From assembly GCA_002293475.1 (NCBI GenBank), contig DBDG01000009.1, positions 1-31,872 of the forward strand: 31,872 bases of DNA, given 5' to 3'. How positions within the stretch are numbered: the stretch's first letter is position 1; each line of letters opens with the position of its first letter. A program made the translations under genes and the position numbers. This document shows positions 7,568 through 14,883 of this stretch, piece after piece. The DNA is from Lachnospiraceae bacterium UBA938 (lineage in GTDB: Bacteria; Bacillota; Clostridia; Lachnospirales; Lachnospiraceae). The notes beneath the pieces are model-generated. The model was not told the DNA's origin. It was given only the letters and a program-made list of their open reading frames with translations, and ran no database searches.

Positions 7568-7595
7568 TTGATATCTCAGCCTTTTCTGATATAAT
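7568..7595 (+). promoter_or_regulatory. Probable birA promoter
   Basis: TTGATA (7568-7573), a 16-bp spacer and TATAAT (7590-7595) lie just outside the operator's right half-site. This gives birA an untranslated leader of roughly 95 nt. BirA autoregulation is possible because the operator ends 7 bp upstream of the -35 box. Confidence 0.6.
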
Positions 7596-7695
7596 TAATG
7601 CATGTCACTTTATTCACCCATCGATAACACTTTATTGTTACAGTAGCAGCTTACAAAGATCCTTTCAAATATTCTCGACATGCATGAGGTATATT

Positions 7696-8691
7696 ATGAA
7701 TACTAAAAATACCATACTCACGCTTTTAGAAAAGAACTGCGGCAAAAGCCTATCAGGTGAAGAAATAGCGCAAATGCTACACATATCCCGCAATGCGGTC
7801 TGGAAGGCTGTAAATTCGCTTCGGAAAGAGGGATATCGTATTAGTTCGGCCAATAACAGAGGTTACACTTTGCTGTCTGGTAGCAACATATTGTCTGTCG
7901 CAGGCATGCTTCCGTTTATAAATAATCAGGAAATTGCCACACAAATACACGTATTCAAAACTGTTGATTCCACAAATAAACTAGCAAAGGAAATGGCTGT
8001 CCAAGGTGGTGAACACGGAACTGTCATAATAGCAGATACCCAAACATCTGGCGTAGGAAGATACCGCCGGCCTTTCTATTCACCGTCCGGGAGCGGACTA
8101 TACATGAGCTTTATTTTCCGTACCGAGGCTTTGGGGTTTCCCGATCCTTCCCTGATAACGACTTCCGTTGCTGTCGCTGTCTGCCGAGCGATTCAGGCTG
8201 TCTCAGGAAAACGGGCAGAAATAAAATGGATTAATGATATATATTTAAATGAAAAAAAGATATGCGGCATCTTAACAGAAGCCATAACCGATCTTGAAAG
8301 CGGATGTATCGACTGGATTGTTGCCGGAATCGGCATCTATGTAAATAATCAGACGGCGGATTTTCCTGACGAGCTACAGCAGGTTGCCGGTTCCTTGTAT
8401 CAGCACAGACAACATCATATAGGAGACATCAACCGGAACCGCCTAGCGGCGGAGATAATTAACCGATGCCTAGAATTGACGTCATGGCAAGATGACATAT
8501 CCATCTATGAAGAATATCGGGAGCGTTCCCTGCTGCTGGGTCATAGAATAACAGTATGTGAATCGGCTAAACATTATGAGGCGACCGCCATTGATATTGA
8601 TCGGAGCGGTCGCCTTATCGTCAGAAAAGATAGCGGAGAGGTCATCGGAATATCGTCCGCCAAGGTGTCCGTCAGACGAATTGAGTCCTAA
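7696..8691 (+). CDS. birA: Bifunctional biotin--protein ligase / biotin operon repressor
   Basis: The N-terminal winged helix-turn-helix (about 5-60, SLSGEEIAQMLHISRNAVWKAV) binds the operator. The central ligase domain contains the biotinoyl-AMP loop GVGRYRRPFYSPSGSGLYMSF and KWINDIY (canonical KWPNDI). A small SH3-like C-terminal domain follows. The enzyme attaches biotin to carboxylase and decarboxylase subunits and represses uptake genes with biotinoyl-AMP. I choose ATG 7696 (331 aa), because GAGG lies 6 nt before it; ATG 7684 is four codons upstream and has no ribosome site. Its stop codon abuts the stop of the convergent aminotransferase gene. Confidence 0.95.
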   Translation: MNTKNTILTLLEKNCGKSLSGEEIAQMLHISRNAVWKAVNSLRKEGYRISSANNRGYTLLSGSNILSVAGMLPFINNQEIATQIHVFKTVDSTNKLAKEMAVQGGEHGTVIIADTQTSGVGRYRRPFYSPSGSGLYMSFIFRTEALGFPDPSLITTSVAVAVCRAIQAVSGKRAEIKWINDIYLNEKKICGILTEAITDLESGCIDWIVAGIGIYVNNQTADFPDELQQVAGSLYQHRQHHIGDINRNRLAAEIINRCLELTSWQDDISIYEEYRERSLLLGHRITVCESAKHYEATAIDIDRSGRLIVRKDSGEVIGISSAKVSVRRIES

Positions 8692-9759
8692 TTATACTGC
8701 TGTCACCCAGCCTGCCGGATCTGCGAGCCGACCTAGCTGAATGCCGGTTATGGTATCATAGAGCTTCTGGGTCAAGAGCCCGATGCCGCCGTCGGCAATC
8801 TGCGCTACGGTATCACCCTTACGGAGATGACCCACCGGCGATATCACTGCTGCCGTTCCGGTTCCCCACACTTCCTGCAGATCACCGTTTTGAGCAGCTA
8901 CAAATAATTCCTCTGCCGATATCCGCCGTTCTTCCACCTCATAGCCCCATAGTTTACATAACTCAATACAGCTTTTCCTAGTAATCCCGGGCAGGATGCT
9001 GCCGTTTAACATCGGCGTAACCACTTTATCCCGGATCCGGAAGAAGATATTCATAGCCCCGACTTCTTCAATATATTTCCGTTCAACTCCGTCCAGCCAC
9101 AAAACCTGCGAATAACCCTCATCATGAGCCTTTACCTGAGCCTTCAGGCTGGCCACATAATTGGCGCCGGCCTTGGCTTCGCCCAGCCCGCCACGCACTG
9201 ACCGGACATACTCTTCTTCGATCCATATTTTGACCGGATTCAATCCTTCCGGATAATAAGCTCCTACCGGCGACAAGATAATCATAAACTTATAAGTTGC
9301 CGAAGGCCGCACCCCTAAAAAAGGATCCGTCGCAATAATAAACGGCCTGATATAAAGGGAAGTCCCCGGCTTGTCCGGTATCCACGCCGCATCCATTCCG
9401 ACCAGTGCCTTGATGGCCTGTACATAATCTTCCTCCGGTATCGTCGGAATACAGATCCTCTCACAGGTGTCATTGGATCGCTTGGCATTGCACTCCGGAC
9501 GGAACAGCAATATCCTTCCGTCTTCCGCCTTATATGCCTTTAAGCCCTCAAATAATTCCTGGCCATAGTGAAATACCATTGCCGACGGCTCCAAAGAAAG
9601 CGGGGCATAGGGTACGATCCGGGGGTCTATCCACCCTTGGCCGCTTACGTAATCCATAATAAACATATGATCCGTAAAAATCGTCCCAAAAATCAGCGGG
9701 TTATCCCTGTCCGGCAGCGGCTTGGGAACGGAAATCTGTTCAGTTCTGATATTTAGCAT
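8692..9759 (-). CDS. ilvE: Branched-chain amino acid aminotransferase
   Basis: This is a class IV PLP aminotransferase of 355 residues in the longer, eukaryote-like BCAT subgroup. Motifs include FHYGQELFEGLKAYK, the Schiff-base lysine K196 in GEAKAGANY, QVLWLDGVERKYIEEVGAMNIFF, LNGSILPGITR and EVWGTGTAAVISPVG. It interconverts Val, Leu and Ile with their 2-oxo acids using 2-oxoglutarate/glutamate. AAGGAG precedes ATG. The gene appears monocistronic, with a 147-bp AT-rich spacer upstream. The ends of birA and this gene touch without an intervening base, leaving no room for a separate terminator. Confidence 0.95.
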   Translation of the reverse strand: MLNIRTEQISVPKPLPDRDNPLIFGTIFTDHMFIMDYVSGQGWIDPRIVPYAPLSLEPSAMVFHYGQELFEGLKAYKAEDGRILLFRPECNAKRSNDTCERICIPTIPEEDYVQAIKALVGMDAAWIPDKPGTSLYIRPFIIATDPFLGVRPSATYKFMIILSPVGAYYPEGLNPVKIWIEEEYVRSVRGGLGEAKAGANYVASLKAQVKAHDEGYSQVLWLDGVERKYIEEVGAMNIFFRIRDKVVTPMLNGSILPGITRKSCIELCKLWGYEVEERRISAEELFVAAQNGDLQEVWGTGTAAVISPVGHLRKGDTVAQIADGGIGLLTQKLYDTITGIQLGRLADPAGWVTAV

Positions 9760-9906
9760 GGCATACTCCTTTTTATTTTTATTATCTTAATGATTTTCTT
9801 AATGATTATTACCTTATTGATATATTATCTTATATTGATACTTAATATCTGTTCTTATCTTAACGTTAACATCCTGATATTTATTGTGAACTGTATCAGC
9901 CGGCCG

Positions 9907-10401
9907 CTACCCGTCAAAACGTTGATATCTTAAAAACTCATATGTAATGTCAAAATAGCTCTGCTCATCGCTATCTGCCGTTATCTGCCATTCTTTCATT
10001 TGATCCAGATCTGGAAAATACGCATCTGCCGCATAGGCGCGGTCTATTTTCGTAATATGAGCCACATCGCAGTAAGGAAGCATCTGCCGGTAGACGCTTT
10101 CCCCGCCGATAATATAAACCGCTTCGGAAGGATATTTCTCTAACTCCGTCAGCAGTTCGGCCACACTATGCTTCACTGTGGCATCCTTGACTTGGAAATC
10201 CCGATTGGCGGACAAGATGATATTGATCCGATCCTTAAGCGGCTGAGCCTGCGGAAAAGTTGCCAATGTCTTTCTCCCATATACCACCACCTTACCGGTT
10301 GTCTCCTGCCGGAAAAACTTATGGTCGGCCGGAATACGGATCAACAGATCCCGCTTGTTCCCGATGGCCCAGTTTTTATCCACTGCCGCAATAATATTCA
10401 T
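9907..10401 (-). CDS. folA: Dihydrofolate reductase
   Basis: The protein has 164 residues, the typical chromosomal DHFR length. It shows the N-terminal strand IIAAVDKNWAIG, RIPADHKFF with the catalytic acidic residue D26, VVYGRKTLATFP (usual VMGRKT, Met replaced by Tyr) and IIGGESVYRQMLPYCD. It regenerates tetrahydrofolate with NADPH. It follows thyA by 19 bp and is presumably cotranscribed, the common thyA-folA arrangement in which the reductase recycles the dihydrofolate made by thymidylate synthase. Confidence 0.95.
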   Translation of the reverse strand: MNIIAAVDKNWAIGNKRDLLIRIPADHKFFRQETTGKVVVYGRKTLATFPQAQPLKDRINIILSANRDFQVKDATVKHSVAELLTELEKYPSEAVYIIGGESVYRQMLPYCDVAHITKIDRAYAADAYFPDLDQMKEWQITADSDEQSYFDITYEFLRYQRFDG

Positions 10402-10420
10402 GGTTTACATCTCCCTCTAT

Positions 10421-11269
10421 TCAAATCGCAATCGGTATATTTTCAACCTGCGGCCCGGTCTCATAATCATCCACCCTGACATCGTTTCTTGTAAAACAGT
10501 AAAAATCCTTTATCTCCGGATTCAGCCAGAACGCCGGTGCCGGCCGGGGTTCCCGGCTGATCAGCTCTTCGATGATCGGTATATGACGGTCATAAATATG
10601 CGCATCGGCTATCACATGCAGCAGCTCACCGGCATCCATGTCACAGACCTGCGCCATCATATGCAGCAAGACTGCATATTGTACCACATTCCAGTTATTG
10701 GCCGCCAGCACATCCTGAGAACGCTGGTTCAGGACGGCGTTCAAGGTAAGCCGGTTCGCGCCCTTTTTCTGGGTTACATTAAAAGTCATGCTATAAGCAC
10801 AAGGATACAGGTTCATTGCATGAAGATCCTGATGTACGTAAATATTGGTAATGATTCTCCGGCTGAAAGGATGGTTCTTCAAGTCATATATCACCCGGTC
10901 AACCTGATCCATCATCCCTTCTTTATACTGGTGTTTCACCCCCATCTGATAGCCGTAGGCTTTACCGATGGATCCGTCGGCAGCGGCCCACTCGTCCCAG
11001 ATATGACTGTGCAGATCATTGACATTATTTGATTTAGCCTGCCATATCCACAGCATCTCATCCACCGCGCTTTTCAGCGCTGTCCGCCGTAACGTCAAGA
11101 TCGGAAACTCTGCTGCCAGATCATACCGGTTCACCACCCCAAACCGCTTGACCGTATAGGCTGGTGTCCCGTCGTCCCAGCGGGGTCGTACCTTCTCTCC
11201 CTCCGTACTGGTCCCATTCTCCAGAATATCCCTGCACATATTAACAAAAATACGATCAGCTAGGCTCAT
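10421..11269 (-). CDS. thyA: Thymidylate synthase
   Basis: This is a 282-residue ThyA-type enzyme that methylates dUMP with methylene-tetrahydrofolate. The active-site cysteine is C157 in NLYPCAYSMTFNV. The phosphate-binding R-S pair is in NQRSQDVLAANNWNV, and HIYDRH is the nucleotide-binding His-Tyr motif. The insertion-rich N-terminus and the AANNWN version of the usual LGxPFN motif match the Bacillus/phage phi3T-like ThyA subgroup rather than the E. coli type. It is first gene of a thyA-folA pair, 17 bp downstream of an unrelated small membrane protein gene. Confidence 0.95.
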   Translation of the reverse strand: MSLADRIFVNMCRDILENGTSTEGEKVRPRWDDGTPAYTVKRFGVVNRYDLAAEFPILTLRRTALKSAVDEMLWIWQAKSNNVNDLHSHIWDEWAAADGSIGKAYGYQMGVKHQYKEGMMDQVDRVIYDLKNHPFSRRIITNIYVHQDLHAMNLYPCAYSMTFNVTQKKGANRLTLNAVLNQRSQDVLAANNWNVVQYAVLLHMMAQVCDMDAGELLHVIADAHIYDRHIPIIEELISREPRPAPAFWLNPEIKDFYCFTRNDVRVDDYETGPQVENIPIAI

Positions 11270-11285
11270 CTTGCTTATCTCCTAT

Positions 11286-11858
11286 CTATATTTCCGGCTT
11301 TCCTTCTGCTTTTTTCTCGTCAAGTATTTCCAAAAGCATAGGCAGTATTTCTTCGTTTGAACTATCGGTACCGTATAAAGAAATACAAATCATCTGATGA
11401 CCCCTTAATTTGTTTAATTTTAGACGCAGTCTTTTAAACCATCCACAAGTCAGCAAATATTTTTTTTCGTTTTTCAGCTTTACTTCTATGAAACGATTTC
11501 CCCGTGATCTGCCCATATACATATCCTCGATATCATCCCAGAAAATAACACCTAAGGAATTGATCGAACTATTATCTATGATGCCCCGGCTGTCGGCGGC
11601 AAGGACTGCGTTGCCAGATACCATCCTCTTTAGCAGAATGACAGTATATAACAAAAAATAAACAAAACAAACCAAAAATAAAGCTTTGCCAACGACTATG
11701 CCAACCGGATTCCTTGAAAAAAACCAAAAGGTTCTAACGTAATAACTTTCGGGATTACTAATTAAACAAATAAATGAAAGAACGCATATAATAATTGACA
11801 TAAATATAAACATTATCGTACGCATATTGTTCATATGCACAACTATCTTATACTTCAT
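11286..11858 (-). CDS. Small membrane protein, STM3941-like
   Basis: The protein has 190 residues with two predicted membrane segments (about 12-34 and 53-76) followed by a soluble PH-like domain. The pattern G-I-I-D-N-S-S-x(2)-S-L-G-V-I-F-W-D-D-I plus RFIEVKLKNEK is characteristic of STM3941-type proteins, whose function is unknown. The coding sequence is clearly more AT-rich than the neighbouring thyA and MBL genes, and it may have been acquired. It ends 17 bp before thyA; cotranscription is possible but not functional evidence. Confidence 0.65.
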   Translation of the reverse strand: MKYKIVVHMNNMRTIMFIFMSIIICVLSFICLISNPESYYVRTFWFFSRNPVGIVVGKALFLVCFVYFLLYTVILLKRMVSGNAVLAADSRGIIDNSSINSLGVIFWDDIEDMYMGRSRGNRFIEVKLKNEKKYLLTCGWFKRLRLKLNKLRGHQMICISLYGTDSSNEEILPMLLEILDEKKAEGKPEI

Positions 11859-11927
11859 ACTCTATTTCTGCCATCTCCTTATTAGCTATTTTATTATTAA
11901 TATATATTATAATATTTATTTTTAATT

Positions 11928-13526
11928 TCATCCCTCCCATTTATCACACAGCGAATTAATCTGATCGGCGAACTTCGCCAGATCCTTATTGGCACTGCCT
12001 TCATTCTTACGGATAGCCGCCAGCAGCCGCTGGCCTGCTGCCTGAAGACGGGCAAATACCTCGGAAACCGCCTTCGCCCGCTTCTGTAGCGGTATCGGCG
12101 CCGCTTCGTATTCAAAGACACCGGACGCAAGATCAAACCTTGTTCCGCTATAGGGTGCATAGGCACTGATGCCATGCTCATCCGAAAGGCACTGCGCAAA
12201 ACCGGCGCTGACCGTGTCCTCGCCATGTACCACGAAAACCTTGGCCGGCTTCTTTTCAAAGCCGTGAATCCATTCTAACAGCCCTTCCTTATCCGCGTGC
12301 CCGGAAAGTCCGGCCATGATCTTGATCTGCGCCCGGATCTCGATCGTTTCGCCAAACAGCTTAACAGCCGGGATCCCATCCGTTATCATGCGTCCCAAGG
12401 TTCCGGCGGCCTGATATCCCACGAACAGGATCATACATTCCGGTCTCCAGAGATTATGCTTCAAGTGATGCCTGATCCGCCCGGCTTCGCACATGCCCGA
12501 AGCGGATATAATCACCTTGGGGTTTGGCTCAGTGTTGATGAGCCTTGATTCATCACTGGTGATCGACAACCGCAAGCCGGGAAAAGAAAGCGGATTGATC
12601 CCTTTCTGCACCAGTTCCATTGCCTCCCCATCAAAACAATGAAGTTCATTCTTATGGAAAATACCTGTGGCTTCCACAGCCAGCGGGCTGTCCACATACA
12701 CTTCAAAGCCCGGATGTCCTTTAATACGTTTTTCCGCCTTGATTTTCCTCAGGAAATAGAGTACCTCCTGCGTCCGCCCCACGGCAAAAGACGGAATTAC
12801 CACATTGCCTCCCTTATCAAAGGTCTGCTGGATGATCTCCGCCAAGGCGCCCACATAATCCAGACGGTCCTTGGCATGGTAGCGGTCGCCGTAAGTCGAT
12901 TCCATAACGACATAGTCCGCCGCCGCCGTTTTAGACGGGTCGTTGATCAGCGGCTGGTCCTTATTGCCGATATCACCTGAAAAGACCAGTTTCTTAGTAA
13001 CATCCCCTTCCGTCAGCCATACTTCGATGCTGGAAGAGCCTAACAAATGCCCAATATCAGTAAAGCGGATCTTAATCCCATCACATACTTCAGCCTCTTC
13101 TCCGTACTGATAGGGAACCAGTCTCTTGATGGCGCCGTCGGCGTCTTCCATGGTAAACAAAGGCTCCGGAGGCTCCAAGCCGGAATTCCGGCTGGCCTTG
13201 CGGGCCTTCCATTCCGCTTCCTGCATCTGAATATGCGCACAGTCACGCAGCATGATGCTGCAAAGATCGGCAGTTGCTTTCGTAGTCAGGATCTTCCCCC
13301 GGAATCCCCGGGAATAAAGGTATGGCAGCATGCCCGAATGATCCACATGGGCGTGGGTCAGAAATACATAATCAATCAAAGCTTCCTGAACCGGCAGGCT
13401 GCAGTTCTCAAAAACGTTCCGGCCCTGTTCCATCCCGTAATCAATTAAGATATGCTTCCCGCATGCCGTAAGATAAGTGCAGCTCCCTGTTACTTCGTGA
13501 CAGGCCCCGACAAAAATTAATTTCAT
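11928..13526 (-). CDS. MBL-fold beta-CASP hydrolase (RNase J/CPSF73-like)
   Basis: The protein has 532 residues. The metallo-beta-lactamase core carries motif 2 HAHVDHSG, motif 3 in DIGHLLGSSS, motif 4 FSGDIG and the post-motif VMESTYGDR. The beta-CASP insertion lies around VVIPSFAVGRTQEVLYFLRKI, ISASGMCEAGRIRHHL and GLSGHADKEGL. The family cleaves or trims RNA 5' or 3' ends using two zinc ions. The C-terminal 70 residues are extra. The start is taken at MKLIF because AGGAGG precedes this ATG by 6 nt; an upstream ATG 6 codons earlier overlaps the ribosome site. Confidence 0.92.
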   Translation of the reverse strand: MKLIFVGACHEVTGSCTYLTACGKHILIDYGMEQGRNVFENCSLPVQEALIDYVFLTHAHVDHSGMLPYLYSRGFRGKILTTKATADLCSIMLRDCAHIQMQEAEWKARKASRNSGLEPPEPLFTMEDADGAIKRLVPYQYGEEAEVCDGIKIRFTDIGHLLGSSSIEVWLTEGDVTKKLVFSGDIGNKDQPLINDPSKTAAADYVVMESTYGDRYHAKDRLDYVGALAEIIQQTFDKGGNVVIPSFAVGRTQEVLYFLRKIKAEKRIKGHPGFEVYVDSPLAVEATGIFHKNELHCFDGEAMELVQKGINPLSFPGLRLSITSDESRLINTEPNPKVIISASGMCEAGRIRHHLKHNLWRPECMILFVGYQAAGTLGRMITDGIPAVKLFGETIEIRAQIKIMAGLSGHADKEGLLEWIHGFEKKPAKVFVVHGEDTVSAGFAQCLSDEHGISAYAPYSGTRFDLASGVFEYEAAPIPLQKRAKAVSEVFARLQAAGQRLLAAIRKNEGSANKDLAKFADQINSLCDKWEG

Positions 13527-13552
13527 ACCTTCCCTCCTGATCATAAGCTAGA

Positions 13553-13906
13553 TCATGTTGTACTTTCAATGATGTAATCAATACCGCCATACTTCCCTTC
13601 CAGGAATCCCCGATAAATATCCACATCTTCATCGTCTTCCCAGCTGCCGTTATAGAAAAAACCTTCTATATCATATTCATCATAATCTTCTGGTTCTGAT
13701 CCATTATCTTCATTTTGCCTGACTTCATTGACAATCCTTACTTTAATGCCATATTTATCATTCAGTTCTTTTTTTATCCCTGCCGCCGCCGCCTTGTCGG
13801 TATCCATAAAAGCGATGTTCCACCCCTCCTTGGCGAGCTGGATCAGGGCTTTCAGTTCTTTATCACCCACCCGGCCCATAATCGCGCACACTTTAGACCA
13901 TTCCAT
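13553..13906 (-). CDS. Acidic hypothetical protein, Rossmann-like N-terminus
   Basis: The protein has 117 residues. The first 60 resemble one beta-alpha-beta unit of a dinucleotide-binding fold (VCAIMGRVGDKELKALIQLAKEGWNIAFMDTD), as in short-chain dehydrogenases, but the glycine-rich turn is incomplete. The second half is strongly acidic (NEDNGSEPEDYDEYDIE, EDDEDVD) and ends without further motifs. A ribosome site AGGAGG lies just upstream of ATG. It sits between the MBL hydrolase (26 bp downstream) and a TraX-like gene. I do not recognise a function; it may be a truncated dehydrogenase relative. Confidence 0.6.
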   Translation of the reverse strand: MEWSKVCAIMGRVGDKELKALIQLAKEGWNIAFMDTDKAAAAGIKKELNDKYGIKVRIVNEVRQNEDNGSEPEDYDEYDIEGFFYNGSWEDDEDVDIYRGFLEGKYGGIDYIIESTT

Positions 13907-13945
13907 AACACTTCCTCCTTAGGAGCAGTTCTCTTTCGTTTTTAT

Positions 13946-14677
13946 TTATAATAGATATCTCCGAATTACATATAACAAGGATAAATGTAAAGGGTAGATA
14001 AAGTAAAAAAGATACTTCATCCTTAGCCCCCGTTTCCCGTTATAAAACCAGATCAAGATAAATGCCGGAAGACAGTATGCCTCCCATATAAAGGAAATAT
14101 AGCCGACAATCAGAGAAAGCAGCCGTTGCCTGTATAACAGATAAAAAATCACGATCAGCAAAACTCCGCTATAAGCGTAATCTGTTTTAAGCTGAAAAGC
14201 CGTATAACCACCGGCCGTTACAAATACAATTTTAATAATCCAAGCCACCGGCCGCAGCGAACGGCCGTTCAGACGTCTATCGGCCTCGTCCATTCCCCAT
14301 ATCGTAAGCAGTCCGATCAATAAGGTAAAAAAAACGTTCAGCATCACTGAATGGCTAAGAAGGGCATAATGGAAAGGAAGCTGTGATAAAAAGGCAAAGA
14401 TCAGCAGTCTCACGGCATAATTTAACCGGCTGGAAGTATGGTAAAAACCTTCTACCAGTAAGAAACAATAAATGGGAAATGCTGTCCTCCCAATGTTTCT
14501 CATCACCTGATAAATAGCCTGCCACTCTTCTATATCCATGACATCAGGAACCAGATAGCCCAGACTAGGAAGCCGGCTCCAAACAGCAGCACCGGTGTGA
14601 TCAACTATCATGACTATTATAGCTATTATTTTCAACGTACTGCCGCTGATACCTGCACCGCTTTTTCGTTCCATCAT
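13946..14677 (-). CDS. TraX-family membrane protein
   Basis: The protein has 243 residues with about seven hydrophobic segments. The N-terminus STLKIIAIIVMIVDHTGA and the following NIGRTAFPIYCFLLVEGFYHTSS are the signature of TraX-type proteins, which include the F-pilin N-acetylating TraX and many chromosomal homologues of unknown substrate. The C-terminus has FYFIYPLHLSLLYVIR, another family feature. It is presumably an acyltransferase in the cytoplasmic membrane; the substrate is unknown. There is no conjugation gene nearby. Confidence 0.85.
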   Translation of the reverse strand: MMERKSGAGISGSTLKIIAIIVMIVDHTGAAVWSRLPSLGYLVPDVMDIEEWQAIYQVMRNIGRTAFPIYCFLLVEGFYHTSSRLNYAVRLLIFAFLSQLPFHYALLSHSVMLNVFFTLLIGLLTIWGMDEADRRLNGRSLRPVAWIIKIVFVTAGGYTAFQLKTDYAYSGVLLIVIFYLLYRQRLLSLIVGYISFIWEAYCLPAFILIWFYNGKRGLRMKYLFYFIYPLHLSLLYVIRRYLL

Positions 14678-14796
14678 GTTATCTTAAGGCTCTCCTGCCA
14701 TCCCTGCCGCATACGTAGTCTCCTAATTATGGTCAGATTATAACACATTTGATTAATATAAAGCAAATATAGATTTTTAACCTACAAAAACCTACA

Positions 14797-14838
14797 AAAG
14801 TAACGCCCGCGTTCCTGTCAAGAACCGAGCGTTACTTT
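14797..14838 (-). terminator. Intrinsic terminator of the P-type ATPase gene
   Basis: AAAGTAACGC (14797-14806) pairs with GCGTTACTTT (14829-14838), with an inner GTTC/GAAC extension. On the minus strand the hairpin follows the ATPase stop by about 45 bp and runs into TTTTGTAGGTTTTT. Confidence 0.75.
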
Positions 14839-14883
14839 GTGCCAATGATCAGAGTGGCGAATAGGCTGTATCCTGACTTGCGC

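Noticed and set aside
13946..14677. TraX homologue as a sign of a conjugative element
   Set aside because: No other transfer genes are nearby, and TraX-like proteins are common on Firmicutes chromosomes.
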